Of a stretch of 64,000 nucleotides of DNA, positions 20,815 to 31,224 are shown in pieces (position 1 is the stretch's first letter; every line of letters starts with the position of its first letter). The DNA lies in contig JAHDVF020000137.1 of NCBI GenBank assembly GCA_022606425.2, positions 246,435-310,434 of the forward strand, written 5' to 3'. The translations under genes and the position numbers were made by a program. The notes below the pieces were generated by a model that did no database searches, was not told the origin of the DNA, and worked only from the letters and a program-made list of their open reading frames with translations. Source of the stretch: Lepidostoma basale (taxonomy: Eukaryota; Arthropoda; Insecta; Trichoptera; Lepidostomatidae).

Positions 20815-21185
20815 CGATTTAGTTTTATTTATTATCGTCTTAAATTTTAAAGAATTTTCTTTTAGTATAGTTTGAAAATAGAATATTCCACCCTCCTCTC
20901 AATGTCACTTTTCATTAATCACTTCTGTGACTACTTGCCGTTTCGGAGTTACATCAGTGCCCCAGATGACCCCATCTTGTTTCGCTAGCCCCTCTCTTCT
21001 CTCTTCACACGGTTCGCGATTAACTCTTAATTAAGCATTTTTATGTCAATCCGATTCTGACATAATTAGATCGAGTTCATTTCGAAATCATTACCAGTTG
21101 AATTGATTTATTCTCAATTTGAGAATTTGATGTCAATAGATGTAACCTCTTGCGACCGGGAGTCTAATATTAGTTAATAATTTAA
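20815..21185. other. Unassigned sequence
   Basis: Includes a C-rich patch (20935-21010). No motif identified. Confidence 0.3.
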
Positions 21186-21345
21186 TATCAACAATAACAC
21201 CATCACACCGTTTCCACGGAAGTGTAGGCAGAGAGAATGAATCGCCACACGACTCTATCCTGATATACCTCTCTAGATTCCACCCGATTCATACAACGCT
21301 TTGACTTCTAGCTTGGCCTTTATCATTCGATTTAATTAGGTCGTG

Positions 21346-22002
21346 TAATATGAACCTGGCCAAGACCAAGGTGATGGGCACGGAAAGGCTTGAAATCAAC
21401 GTGGACGGCAACAGAATTGAGAATGTACAAGAGTATATATACCTGGGACACAATATTCGATTGGGCCGAGATAACCAAACCGCAGAGCTAAAAAGAAGAA
21501 TTGGACTAAGCTGGACAGCTTTTGGAAACATGAGTTGCATCCTTAAAAACCGGAAAATACCGATCAACCTGAAACGAAAAGTCTATGAAGCCTGCATTCT
21601 GCCAGTTGGTACTTATGGTCTTGAAACTGTTACATTGTCCAAACAAAGTGCCGAGAAACTACGAGTGACCCAAAGAGCCACGGAAAGAGCCATGTTAGGA
21701 ATAAGAGACAGAGTCAGAAACGATGGTGTACGAATACGGTGAAAGAAAAAACAAAGGTCACTGACATCATCCACCGGGTGGCGACTCTAAAATGGCAATG
21801 GGCAGGTTACGTAGCCAGAAGCTCAGATGAAAAGTGGACAAGAAGACTGCTGACTTGGAGACCGTGGACGGCGAAGAGAAGTGATCTGAACAGACACGTC
21901 GGAATAACCTGGATGCAGTCTGCAGGACCGAATGACATGGAAGCAAATGGAGGAAGCCTTTGTCCAGGAGTGGGCGGGAATAGGTTGAGGAAGAAGAAGA
22001 AG
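21346..22002 (+). mobile_element. LINE-R (RTE/BovB-like) insertion
   Basis: Frame 21350-21742 reads N-L-A-K-T-K-V-M-G, Y-I-Y-L-G-H-N-I-R-L-G-R-D-N-Q, R-R-I-G-L-S-W-T-A-F-G, L-P-V-G-T-Y-G-L-E-T and A-T-E-R-A-M-L-G-I. After one frameshift near 21740, 21739-22038 reads K-W-Q-W-A-G-Y-V-A-R and L-L-T-W-R-P-W. This is the thumb-to-C-terminus region of RTE ORF2. The tail is AAGAAGAAGA. AGGTCGTG (21338-21345) and AGGTCGCG (22003-22010) form a probable target duplication inside LINE-A. Confidence 0.9.
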
Positions 22003-22152
22003 AGGTCGCGCTATGTCTTCCTCGGTCTTTTTTTTTGAGTCCGTACTCCATTCACATCGTCAACGTATACGTTCTTAACCATTTGTTCGTCATCTATGCG
22101 TTCCATATGCCCAAATCAATGGAGTTATCCTAGCGTAAATTTGCTAATAATA

Positions 22153-22346
22153 AATATTTTTTGTGAATGTATGCTTATACGAATACTGAATTTCACCCAT
22201 GGTGGGTGATTAATTCATGAAATTTAATTGTATCTCAATAGAGACGAAGATGCAAACTGGAAACTGAATATGGTTGATCAAGGTGTTTACAGGACTTATA
22301 TTCAGTTTCCAGTTTGCATCTTCGTCTCTATTGAGATACAATTAAA
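22153..22346. repeat. N-family deletion derivative, perfect hairpin
   Basis: Arms of 49 bp at 22223-22271 and 22298-22346 are perfectly complementary around a 26-bp loop, preceded by the N head. TTGCTAATAATA flanks at 22141-22152 and 22347-22358 (12 bp). Inserted in LINE-A. Confidence 0.8.
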
Positions 22347-22677
22347 TTGCTAATAATAGTTTCTAGCGTTCCGAATTCCTTCCTAATGCCAGAATTTGAA
22401 ATTCTGTCGTACAACTTTACGTTCCCTAATCTCTACCACATCTAAATATTATGATCATTTTCGCTTCCATACATAAAGGTTGGAATCAGAACTCAATTGT
22501 GAAGGACATTTTCGCTTTCATTGATAAGTTTAATATCTACCAAGTTTATCTATTATATAATATTTTAAACATTTTAACTACTGGAAATAATAAAGCTACA
22601 ATAGATAGTGTATTATATTTTCAACATTTTATATGAAAATTGAATTAGAAAGAAGAAAAATATATTAAATTGTGTGG

Positions 22678-23016
22678 CAGGTTTAAGTTGGGGTGGATAT
22701 GACTTATTTATTGTTTCTTGAAACTTAATATTAAATAATTAATACGAATGAAAACGACATTTTTCTAGATGTTTTATTATATTTTATGGGAATGACATGT
22801 TTCGCCCTTTTAAGGCATTATCGAATGACATTTTTGACACTAAAAATATATTAAATTGTTGTGGTAGACCCAAGTTGGTGTGGATATGACTTATTTATTG
22901 TTTCTTGAACAATGATATATTATATATTATGGGAATGACATTTTCGCCCTTCTAAGGCATTATTAAATGACATTTGTGACAAAAAAATTATATATTATAT
23001 ATAAATGTTGTGGTAG
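22678..23016 (-). repeat. Two B-family arms in direct tandem
   Basis: The unit GGTGGATATGACTTATTTAT...TCTTGAA...ATGGGAATGACATG occurs twice (about 22690 and 22880). The second has an internal deletion. Unlike other B copies, both arms have the same orientation. Confidence 0.6.
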
Positions 23017-23021
23017 ACACT

Positions 23022-23155
23022 TTATTAGACTCCCTCCTCGTAGAAAACCTCCTAAAAGATGGAAGGACAGCTGGGACAGATACCTCACAGGAGGAGCAAC
23101 ACTCTGGAGAACAGACCACTTGAGTCTTCAACAAGGAAGAAGAAAAAGAAAAACA
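23022..23155 (+). mobile_element. LINE-P 3' end fragment
   Basis: The frame shows R-R-K-P-P-K-R-W-K-D-S-W-D-R-Y-L-T-G-G-A-T-L-W-R-T-D. The tail is AAGGAAGAAGAAAAAGAAAA. Parallels 35197-35400. Confidence 0.7.
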
Positions 23156-23344
23156 ATGAAATTCAATAAGAATGATTGAATTCAACGATTTTAAACGGTA
23201 GATAAATTAAAAAATTGAAAAATGAAAATGAAAATTCAGCAAAGCTTGTGCCTAAAAGAATTTAATTATCATAATTTTTTAATGTCGTTGTGGACGTTAA
23301 CCAAGAATTATGTTGATTTTTTTTAAAGATTTTTAATAATTTAC

Positions 23345-23410
23345 ACATTTTCGACCGGTTTCGTTCACATAAGTAGGCCATTGTCAGCGAACCAGGTGAA
23401 AGTGGTCACA
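23345..23410 (-). repeat. Hammerhead-like module, CTGACAA / ACCGGT version
   Basis: The minus strand reads CTGACAATGG...CGAAACCGGTC. The core has A where the hammerhead G8 would be, so a catalytic role is doubtful. Palindrome ACCGGT at 23354-23359. Confidence 0.45.
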
Positions 23411-23419
23411 AAAGAAACT

Positions 23420-24040
23420 TTTTTTTTGAAAATATAAATAAATCACAGTACTAAATAAGTTAACATTATAAACTATGAATATTATGTTAATATTAAACTT
23501 TTGATAAAAAAACACTATTTGCCTCTCTCTCTCTCAGGTTTGAATAGGTTATAAGAGATAAACTATATTATAGTACACATCTAAGATCATAGGATTAATA
23601 TACAAAGTATGTTGTCTAAAGATAGATAAGCTATGCCCACTCCAATAATTAACATCGTTCTGAATTACAAATAAGTACGCAACCAGTGTCTACTATTAAG
23701 TATGCAAATAGTCTACGTAATAAAATTATTATAAATAGCATATCTGGTTGCGTCTCTCTCCTATGTAGACATTTATCTGTAATAATTAAAACAAATCGAA
23801 TCGATGCGACTCAATATAAACGTAATAAATAGTAAGTCGGTATCGGTGCAATTTACATAATAATTGTATATAAAGGACTTCAATAATGCAAGAAGTGGGA
23901 GTCTGCAGCTATAACTGAAAGAACCTACATAAATTCAATATGTGCATTAAATGTACCGACGAAGGCCATTTGATTAGCTGTTTAACCACTTTAATAATCA
24001 TGATATATACGTTTGATCTGAGCATAAAACAGTAAGTATG
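23420..24040. other. Unassigned AT-rich sequence
   Basis: Short TCTC run at 23524-23536. Nothing else recognised. Confidence 0.3.
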
Positions 24041-24048
24041 TACATAAC

Positions 24049-24180
24049 GCATGCGCATTAGGGGAAATGGTTGCATTGCGCATGCGCGTTTAAACAATCC
24101 ATACTGCTCATGCGCAAAAAAAAAATGGCGGACAGAAGATCGCATGCGTATTAGCAGAACAAACCGTATGGTGCTTGCGC
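24049..24180. promoter_or_regulatory. Cluster of NRF-1-like palindromes with a YY1-like site
   Basis: GCATGCGC (24049-24056), TGCGCATGCGCG (24077-24088), CATGCGCA (24109-24116), GCATGCG (24142-24148) and CTTGCGCA (24174-24181) lie within about 130 bp, with AAAAATGGCGG (24121-24131) between them. NRF-1 binds GCGCATGCGC-type sites and YY1/Pho binds AANATGGCGGC-type sites. I see no gene next to it, so promoter function is inferred only. Confidence 0.45.
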
Positions 24181-24189
24181 AGTAGTAAA

Positions 24190-24620
24190 ACATGAAAACA
24201 TAGGAACATTTTAGGGAATTTCTTTGTTGTAGAACATAGTATTACTGGGTACCATTCCATATATCAGTTATATTAGTTCATAATCTAGGTGGCTAGGTAG
24301 GTTTAGGTGTGCAATACTTTAAAATGACATAGTATTTTAATTGAGAAATACAGATTTCAATCGAAAATTATTATAAAAATTAAAATGAACTTACATAAAG
24401 AAATTTCTGTAAAATCATTAAATTATCATGAAAATGGTTATTGCTAACTGATTGTAAGCATTTAACTAAATAATTACCATATGCTAAATTAAAGTAGCTG
24501 GATAAACCTGTTTTCCATGAAGCGATAGACACAAGATAACGCTGGGATAAATGGGATCTTTCTTATACAGAAAGAGGTAGCTTGGCATAATATTTAAGAT
24601 CTTAGTATTTTAGGCCGTAA
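24190..24620. other. Unassigned sequence
   Basis: Nothing recognised. Confidence 0.3.
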
Positions 24621-24624
24621 CTGG

Positions 24625-24895
24625 TGAAAGGTGAAACAGATAACAAATTGTTATGGATTGGTCACACTCTAGAGCGGAGACCAGTAAGCAATGATCAGGG
24701 GGTACTGGACTGGTACCCAGCACACCGGAAAAGGAAGCTGGCAGACTGAAAACCATCTAGAAAATATCTCCGCAGGACGAAGTGAAGGCGTGAAGACTTC
24801 ATTAGATATGATGGTATACACCAGCTGCAGAATATAGTCAAATATACAAAGATTGTGGAAGCCCTAAGCATAGCAGAGAGGATACTTCAAATAGT
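24625..24895 (+). mobile_element. LINE ORF2 C-terminal relic
   Basis: Broken frames give W-I-G-H-T-L, R-R-P-V-S-N-D, W-Y-P-A-H-R-K-R-K-L and I-V-E-A-L-S-I-A-E-R-I-L, matching the W-I-G-H-T-L-R-type end of insect LINE proteins. Confidence 0.6.
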
Positions 24896-24899
24896 TTAA

Positions 24900-25335
24900 T
24901 TAATAAGGGGAGCGCATTTGACTTAAGGATGGGATTTTGCAGGATTGTAGTATAACCCTTAGAGTCGTTGATAGTCTCAATAAGAAATAGCAACAGACAT
25001 AAATAGGCAAAAAACCGGATGTTTTCAGAGAAAAGAGAACGAGAATATTTTTATACAAGAAAGGGGGGGGATAGGAAGAGTTCTTTGAATTTTGTTCTGA
25101 TTCTGAATCTAATTTTGAAATTTGTTCTGATTATTGTCATATGACAGAATTGTAGATAACAAAACGAGAACAATTTGGTATTGTTACATGTGAAATTTTA
25201 ACGTGTGCGGAAAATGTTATTCACATTAAAAGTTAAAACTTATTATTGATTACGATTGTACGGTGAACCAAGGGAAGAAAATCTTTACTTCCGTGAATAT
25301 TTTACGGGTTGCAACTAGTAAATTATAAATTTCGC
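24900..25335. other. Unassigned sequence
   Basis: Contains GGGGGGGG at about 25063-25070. Nothing else recognised. Confidence 0.3.
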
Positions 25336-25339
25336 CACT

Positions 25340-25570
25340 AACTACAGCGGTTAGGTGGCTGAGGGTAAGGCAACACCGAAGTGCCATGGTCGGAGGCTAG
25401 GTGGACCGGCCACACTATAGGGTTCGCGTCACAGGGCGTGTTCACAAGCGAACTGTGTCTTGGCGCCTACCCAGACACTCCAGTGTGGCCGTACCCCGAG
25501 GGAATAGCTCACTTCTGCAAAATATCAACGCGAAGTCAATTCTGCACGTCGTGTGCTCTACCTGTAAGTG
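25340..25570. other. GC-richer island with inverted GGCCACACT ends
   Basis: CGGCCACACT (about 25408) and AGTGTGGCCG (about 25482) are inverted. GTTCGC and GCGAAC can pair inside. An open frame (25381-25593) runs into CTG-GTAAGT-like sequence at 25561-25568. Possibilities are a small DNA element, or an exon with a donor site. I cannot decide, and the frame matches no protein I know. Confidence 0.35.
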
Positions 25571-25583
25571 AAATTAGATTAAA

Positions 25584-26075
25584 TAATAATTGAATAAAAC
25601 GATGTTTTTTAACTACTTCTACTTTAACTTTATTTCGACAGCGACCGGTTTCACGACAGACTACTCTGTCGATGCCAGTGAGCCTGGCGAAACCGGTCGC
25701 TGTCGAAATAAAGACAAAAGTGGAAGTACACTTAAGAAATTGAAATAAAAAATTCTTTATTTTCCACACAATACTAAAATACATAATTAAAAAAACATGA
25801 CATATTTCGGAGGATACCTCCCATCTTCAAGTGTAAAAATATTAAAAAATATATTTATATTATTATATACCTACGAGTATTTCCACCTGAAGATGGAGGT
25901 AACCTCCGAAACATGTCGTGTTTTGAATTTTTTTGTGGATAATAAACAAAGTTTTTTTCAATATCCTAAGTGTATTATTTCTATGGAATTCCACAGTGTT
26001 AATGCCTTAGCTTTCAATAAGTAAAAAAGTGGAAGTAGTTAAAAAACATCGTTTTTAATTTAATTATTATTTAAA
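25584..26075. repeat. Composite foldback holding two module versions
   Basis: Outer arms (about 25584-25625 and 26028-26075) are inverted. Inside are an ACCGGT-version pair (25636-25652 inverted to 25688-25710) and an ACATGT-version pair (25796-25835 minus, 25884-25920 plus). In the latter plus copy CAC (25884-25886) pairs with GTG (25918-25920), the core is CTGAAGA (25887-25893), stem II is GGAGG/CCTCC, and ACATGT is at 25911-25916. Confidence 0.65.
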
Positions 26076-26585
26076 ATGTACTTCCATCAAGAGATTTCAG
26101 TAAAATAATTCGATCATCTTAAAAAGAAATAAGAATATTTCTAATCGAATTACTCTTTACACATGCATGCATGAAAGAACAATGATTTCTTGAATTAATT
26201 TTAAAACAAAAGAACGCCGCTGCAAGATAATCAAAATCTCAAAATGTGCAAGGACGTTCGGAATGACCGCTGCACGTTTTCCGTTTCTTCTATGGTGCAT
26301 TATTCGTGGCGTAATCGGCTCGTTACGAAACAAGAGCATTCGAGCTGCATTGTGCTGCCCGCCGTCTAACCTTCTAATGTGCATTACATTCCAATTATAA
26401 TAAACATACGTATATTAGGGAAAGCAAGCATTCATTCTTAAAGGAAAATATTCATTTGCCTACAGGCAAAATCATAATAAATGGATTAGAAATTTGATAA
26501 ATAAGTAAATAAATAAAATATACGAGTATACATATAATTTTTTAAATACTTTTTATACAACAATCACTTTTCAAACCAATTAAAA
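26076..26585. other. Unassigned sequence
   Basis: A minus-strand frame 26157-26384 is not recognised. No repeat identified. Confidence 0.3.
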
Positions 26586-26589
26586 TTAA

Positions 26590-26633
26590 ATATCAAGCAT
26601 GTTTCGAACTATCTATCCCTTCCTCAGTGATAT
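26590..26633 (-). ncRNA. Hammerhead-like motif, decayed copy
   Basis: Same version as 15257-15300: core CTGAGGA (26627-26621), stem I bases kept, but palindrome changed to ACATGC and hairpin weakened. The element is cut by the LINE-A copy that begins about 20 bp away. Confidence 0.45.
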
Positions 26634-26654
26634 TATATAGATTTTAAAATATTA

Positions 26655-27010
26655 GTAGAACGATATATGACAGAATCTCAAATGCTGATATAAGAAAGGA
26701 ATGTAGATCGGAAGAAGGTATTATGAACAAAATTATGAAAGGATCGCTGCGTTGGTTCGGACATATGGAACGCATGGATGGAAAAAGAATGGTTAAGAAA
26801 GTATACGTTAATGATGTAAATGGGGTACGAAGTCGAGGCAGACCGAGGAAAACATGGCATGACCGACAGAAGCCGGAAGAATCGACGGGCGTGTATGACT
26901 CGCTGTATGAATGTGGAGAGAGCTAGAGAGGTAGTTCAGGATAAAGTAGTGTGGAGGTCCATTCTCTCTGCCTACCCCTGCGGGGAAACGGCGTTTGTTG
27001 TTGTTGTTAA
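26655..27010 (+). mobile_element. LINE-A copy with GTT tail
   Basis: Frame 26723-26926 reads M-N-K-I-M-K-G-S-L-R-W-F-G-H-M-E-R-M. A deletion after T-W-H-D shifts to the frame ending L-S-A-Y-P-C-G-E-T-A. The original stop is lost by a base change. The tail is GTTTGTTGTTGTTGTT (26992-27007). Confidence 0.85.
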
Positions 27011-27287
27011 CTGGGACTATCTACTTGGGCTGTAAATGTAGCTAACCGCAGGTCTAGACAATTTTTTTACTGCAAATGAAGCCAGCCAGCACAATGGGGA
27101 TTAAGTCTATTTTCATCGATAGGTTTTAAGAAAGTTGTCTTGGGAAAAACGACGCAAGCTGTTTTTAGTAATATCAATCTCTAGATGATAAAAGTACAAA
27201 AACATTGAAACACGTCGAAAAAAATAATCCCAGCACTGAAAAATGCATTTTTTATTTAAATTATTTTATTATTTTATTTTTTAAATA

Positions 27288-27462
27288 AAGACTAATACCA
27301 AGGATTTTATTCAATGATATTAGAATTTATTTTACAATCTTCAATGTGAGCAGAAAATAGCTCATTATTATGAAGAAGAAATCTGGTCGTGTCCAGGCTT
27401 GAACCCATGTCCCCTGGATCAGGAGTCAAGCGTTCTACCCCCTAGACCACCACCCGATTGTT
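27288..27462 (-). mobile_element. SINE2, complete-looking copy
   Basis: Minus strand: A-box region TGGTCTAGGGGGTAGAAC (27449-27432) and B-box GGGTTCAAGCC (27406-27396), then a body ending in ATCATTGAATAAAATCCTTG. Head tRNA-derived. The body is shared with 4984, 38125, 59417 and 60960. Confidence 0.85.
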
Positions 27463-27464
27463 TT

Positions 27465-28080
27465 AACTCACAGAATATCGTCATTATGGAGTCATTAAGT
27501 TCTAGACAGGGTTTAATGGATAATATTTTGACTGATCTGGCTAAGATGGGTGAAAGGGACCTCTGAGAGCAAAATATGCCTTAGAAAATGATTAAGTAAG
27601 CTTAAACCTCTCAGGATTAGTACTCGTATGGCCATCCTTGTAAAAGAAATAAAAAAACATAAATTTTTATATTTTATTCATGTGAACAAGTTAACCTCTG
27701 TATGACCGTCACGTAATGGTTGTTTTTTAAAATATATAATTTGTGTAGTAAAATAACAGCCTTTATATGTATGATAGTATATAATATACGTTCCAAGAGA
27801 TCTGAATACGATTTTCCCTCATTAAATATAACGTCATTTGAATGACCAATGAACGCGAAACTTCATCAAGATTATTCAAATGTTATTTTAAAAAAAAGTG
27901 CGACCAAAACCGAAGCACTAACATGAATAATAAAATCATTGATCGAAGCTGGACTTCGTTTATAAATCCGCTGGTATAAATCACATAACAGTTTATAGAC
28001 ATTTCCTATTGCGATCAGTATTTAAGATTAAAAGCTGCACAAAGAATATAATTCAGCGGAAGATGTACGAAATAAACTCG
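27465..28080. other. Unassigned sequence
   Basis: Nothing recognised. Confidence 0.3.
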
Positions 28081-28082
28081 AA

Positions 28083-28300
28083 TTATTTATTGTTTCTTGA
28101 ACAATGATGTTAAACTCCATAATAAATAATTAAGACAACGAAAACGTCTGTTTTCGAGAAGTTTTATTATATTTTATAGGTGTGGTATTTTTCGCAATGC
28201 TAAGGAAATATTACATTTGATAATGCTGCAAGGCGAAATTCGTCATTTCCATATTGTATAATAAAACTTCTAGAAAACAGGAATTTTCATTCGTTTTATT
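28083..28300. repeat. B-family foldback
   Basis: Left arm TTATTGTTTCTTGAACAATG onward. Right arm ends ACAGGAATTTTCATTCGTTT. The centre has the GATAATGCTGCAAGGCGAAA block. A SINE1 starts 10 bp downstream. Confidence 0.65.
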
Positions 28301-28312
28301 GTAAATACGAAT

Positions 28313-28552
28313 GACGACCTTCGTGGCCGAGTGGTAAATGCATCGACTGCCACCCTGAAGGTTCCGGGTTCGATTCCCGGCGAGGGAAGTGTGATTGTCA
28401 CACTGTCTTTGGTCTGGTGTAGAATTCACGTGACAATAAAATGGCGATAGATTATCAACCTATCACATGTCACGAGAATCACTATGATAGTTATAAATAC
28501 CCTTTACTATCGATTTGGCCCAAGCTGTTATGATGTAAAGAGCGATTCTATT
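28313..28552 (+). mobile_element. SINE1
   Basis: A box TGGCCGAGTGGT (28324-28335) and B box GGTTCGATTCC (28367-28377), then the body with GTGACAATAAAATGGCGATA and an A-rich tail at 28552-28573. The best match to the pol III promoter consensus in the window. Confidence 0.9.
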
Positions 28553-28824
28553 TAAAAAAAATAAAATAAAAAACACGTATTACTTTGGAAAAACTATTCT
28601 ATTCCTATTAACCTTTTTTTTGTGATAATGTGAAAGCGTAGTTTGAATAAATGTGTAATGTGTAAGAGTAATAATCGTCTTATCAATTATTATAGTTCTT
28701 AAACAATGATAAGATGTGACCTATTAAACGGGCACGCATTTGATACTTGCAACATTTAAAATTGCAGAGAGAAATATATCTCTCCAATAAAAAAACAGTA
28801 ATCTAAGTGCAATAAAGGAAACGC

Positions 28825-28965
28825 GCATGCGGATGTGTAGACGGCAGGATGTGTCCGAGGCAAGCATGCCACGGTACATACGAGTATATGAATATTGAAG
28901 AAGCGAGAGAATACCGCCCACGCCTTCCGAGAGACGGCGTGATGTTTAGTTTGTTAGTTTGTTTG
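28825..28965 (+). mobile_element. LINE-A scrap
   Basis: Residual E-E-A-R-E coding bases and AGACGGCGTGATGTTTAGTT with a GTTT/GTTA mixed tail (28933-28968). Confidence 0.5.
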
Positions 28966-29132
28966 AAATAAGGTGCCGAAAATTCTTAATTAGTTACACA
29001 AAATGTTGAAACAATAATTTTGTTAATAAAATAAATGAATATTGGTGAATTGAGATGATTATTGGAGAAAAGGGTTTTCATTGTTACGTGTATATCATCC
29101 AAAGTTTTCTCTTTCATGATAATGTTCCAGAT

Positions 29133-29282
29133 GACGACCTTCGTGGCAGAGTGGTTACAAGCTCTGACTTCCATGTTGAAGGTCCTGGGTTCGATTCCCG
29201 GCGATGGCAGTGTGATTGTTACACTGTCTTTGGTCTGGTGTAGAATTCATGTACATAAAAAAAAAAAAAAAAAAAAAAAAAA
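29133..29282 (+). mobile_element. SINE1, body truncated, poly-A end
   Basis: A box TGGCAGAGTGG (29144-29154), B box GGTTCGATTCC (29188-29198). The body stops after GTAGAATTCATGTACAT and is followed by about 24 A. The other copies lack so long an A tract. Confidence 0.85.
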
Positions 29283-29499
29283 GATGTGTACGGCGTACCA
29301 AGGATATATCATATCATGTTATCTACAGAAACTTTCAAACTTATGGTGTTTACAAGTATTAAGTTAATGAATACCAATTAAATTGTTCAACTCGGAGTGT
29401 GAATGTGATTACTTACATAAACTGATTAAGAAAAGATAATAAATGAAATTATAGCAGCAATTCTAAGTATTATTTATTATAGCTTCAGATAAGTTATAT

Positions 29500-29620
29500 A
29501 TGTCTACACCTTTTCTCCTTTTACTTATTCAGCCTTTAGACGTTGACTTCTGAACAATGGCATCCCGCATTTACTTCCAAGTTACTCTTTCCAGGGCTAT
29601 CTGCATCCAGTTTATTCCTT
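29500..29620 (-). mobile_element. LINE-R end, strongly decayed
   Basis: TTCTCCTTTTACTTATTCAG and GGCTATCTGCATCCAG resemble the minus-strand RTE end at 61920-62030. Confidence 0.4.
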
Positions 29621-29739
29621 ATTTTACTTTTTAATTGTTTAGTATGCAACATATTTTTTCAACTCCATTGCAGTATACAATTTAAACAATTAGATAATGG
29701 CTCAGTAGGAGCTTAAATGTTTAAAAATTCGTCGTCGAA

Positions 29740-29870
29740 TTTATGAAATTCCAACGGGCTCGGTGGGCTGGACATATGGTGCGAATGAAGGAGCTGTCAA
29801 CACCCGCACAGTTGACATTTACCGGAGAGAAGACGTAGCGAGGGAAGACCGCGGCTTCTTGTTCGGATAT
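29740..29870 (+). mobile_element. LINE C-terminal scrap
   Basis: One frame gives R-A-R-W-A-G-H-M-V-R-M-K-E-L-S-T-P, a standard post-RT motif of insect LINEs, then breaks. Confidence 0.55.
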
Positions 29871-30185
29871 GCTAAAGTATTGATACAATGCGATAAAACA
29901 ATGCTAAATAACGTTACAGCCAAGAATGACCCTAATAATGATACGGAATGTAAAGAAACCTAAAATTGCGCAAAATTACAAAAAACAATGCTAAATCTCG
30001 GTTACAACTGGTAATTACCCCGATAAAGATATGAAAACCACTGTCCATATGTAAATATAATCATTTATATATCTGGTAATCGCCCTTATGTGATAATGTT
30101 GTGATTGTTCTCTCAAATGTGTAGCCTTTGGGAACGTTTATTTTAATATATATTTTTAAATAATATTTTTTTGTAAAAAAACTTT

Positions 30186-30230
30186 GCCCAGAAGATGGCA
30201 GCAAGCTGCCGAAACTGGTCGAAGACACAA
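30186..30230 (+). repeat. Hammerhead-like module, CAGAAGA version
   Basis: CAGAAGA (30189-30195), extra T, perfect hairpin GGCAGC-AA-GCTGCC (30197-30210), GAAA, then ACTGGT (a one-base change from palindrome ACCGGT) and C. Confidence 0.5.
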
Positions 30231-30244
30231 ACAGCAGCGGATTT

Positions 30245-30740
30245 TAACTAAATATACATCTTAAGATTTATTACAAAAAAATATGTATTTTGAAAAAAAA
30301 ACTTATTATGTAATTGTGTGGATACACATGATTGAAGCATCTGTAATGTTTGTGATCTTTTTGTAGATAAATTAAATGAAATGAATAAAAAATAAAAATT
30401 AAATGGGTAGTATCAAAAGACACTTATATTTTTTTTACCACAAACACAATATCTAATCCATGGAATATCTGGTAGATTGAAGTTACAGCAGCGCACAGAC
30501 TCTGTAGGTACAGGGTCAGTTGGGTGCCGCCATCTGGGAAACAAAGGCGTGACTCTGAGAACATTGTGGCCAAGGATTGGAAAGAAGCCCGAGTGGCCTT
30601 TGCAGAAAACACAATAAGATGGTGGTCATCAATTACTTTAAATAGTAAACTGCACCTTTAGAATACGTATAAAGAAGATAAAACACACTTTAAACTACTC
30701 CATTGCATGTTTTAATTTAAACAAATATCACAAGTAATAT
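30245..30740. other. Unassigned, with a possible LINE scrap
   Basis: 30430-30620 is less AT-rich and on the plus strand reads W-P-R-I-G-K-K-P-E-W-P-L. Not identified. Confidence 0.3.
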
Positions 30741-30800
30741 ACTTCGGAAATTGAAAATAACTTTGTTCGAATCCACAAAATATTAAAAAAATATTACAAA

Positions 30801-30839
30801 ACACGACATGTTCCGGAGGATACCTCCATCTTCAGGTGT
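30801..30839 (-). ncRNA. Hammerhead-like motif, ACATGT version
   Basis: Minus strand: ACAC pairs with GTGT (30839-30836 with 30804-30801), core CTGAAGA (30835-30829), hairpin GGAGG...CCTCC, palindrome ACATGT (30811-30806), C. The GAAA block is GGAA here (A13 changed), so this copy should be inactive if the rest is a hammerhead. Confidence 0.5.
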
Positions 30840-30859
30840 AAAAATATAATAAAAACTAA

Positions 30860-31220
30860 ACAAAGAAAGGTTTATGTCTTATACTCGTATTAATAAAAAA
30901 ACGCATTTAAAATTCGATACAATAATTTACATTTAAAAATTAACCTGGGTATTTGTAAGTACTATAGTATTTAAGGAGAAAGGATTACCTTTCTCCTTAA
31001 ATACTTTGTCCACATTTAATCTCCCAAGCTCCCATTCCCAATCATATGCAAATTAATCATTTATTAATTTCTATATAAATTATGTCTTTTCAAATGTATG
31101 TTTTTTCAAAATTGCAATTTAATATTTTTTTATATTATCATCATGTATCATTATTGTTTAATATTATTTATAAGTTCTTACTGATAAAAAATAATGATAC
31201 AAAATGAAGGTGAATATAAA
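30860..31220. other. Unassigned AT-rich sequence
   Basis: A 20-bp inverted pair around AGGAGAAAGGATTACCTTTCTCCT (palindromic, 30974-30998). Otherwise nothing. Confidence 0.35.
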
Positions 31221-31224
31221 AGAA

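Larger units (their letters stand above)
21187..22500 (-). mobile_element. LINE-A copy interrupted by two later insertions
   Basis: LINE-A pieces lie at 21187-21345, 22003-22140 and 22359-22500 in one order and orientation. The gaps are filled by a LINE-R copy (21346-22002) and an N element (22153-22346). Decayed, with no open frame of LINE-A left. Confidence 0.8.

Noticed and set aside
25381..25593. Host exon call
   Set aside because: Only a 70-codon frame and a donor-like GTAAGT. No homology I recognise and no acceptor-to-frame logic. Kept as an open question.
28313..28385. tRNA-gene-like sequence with good A and B boxes
   Set aside because: No matching acceptor stem. It continues into a body repeated at four other sites, so it is a SINE head and not a tRNA gene. 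The same applies to 11572, 29144, 48479 and 59419.
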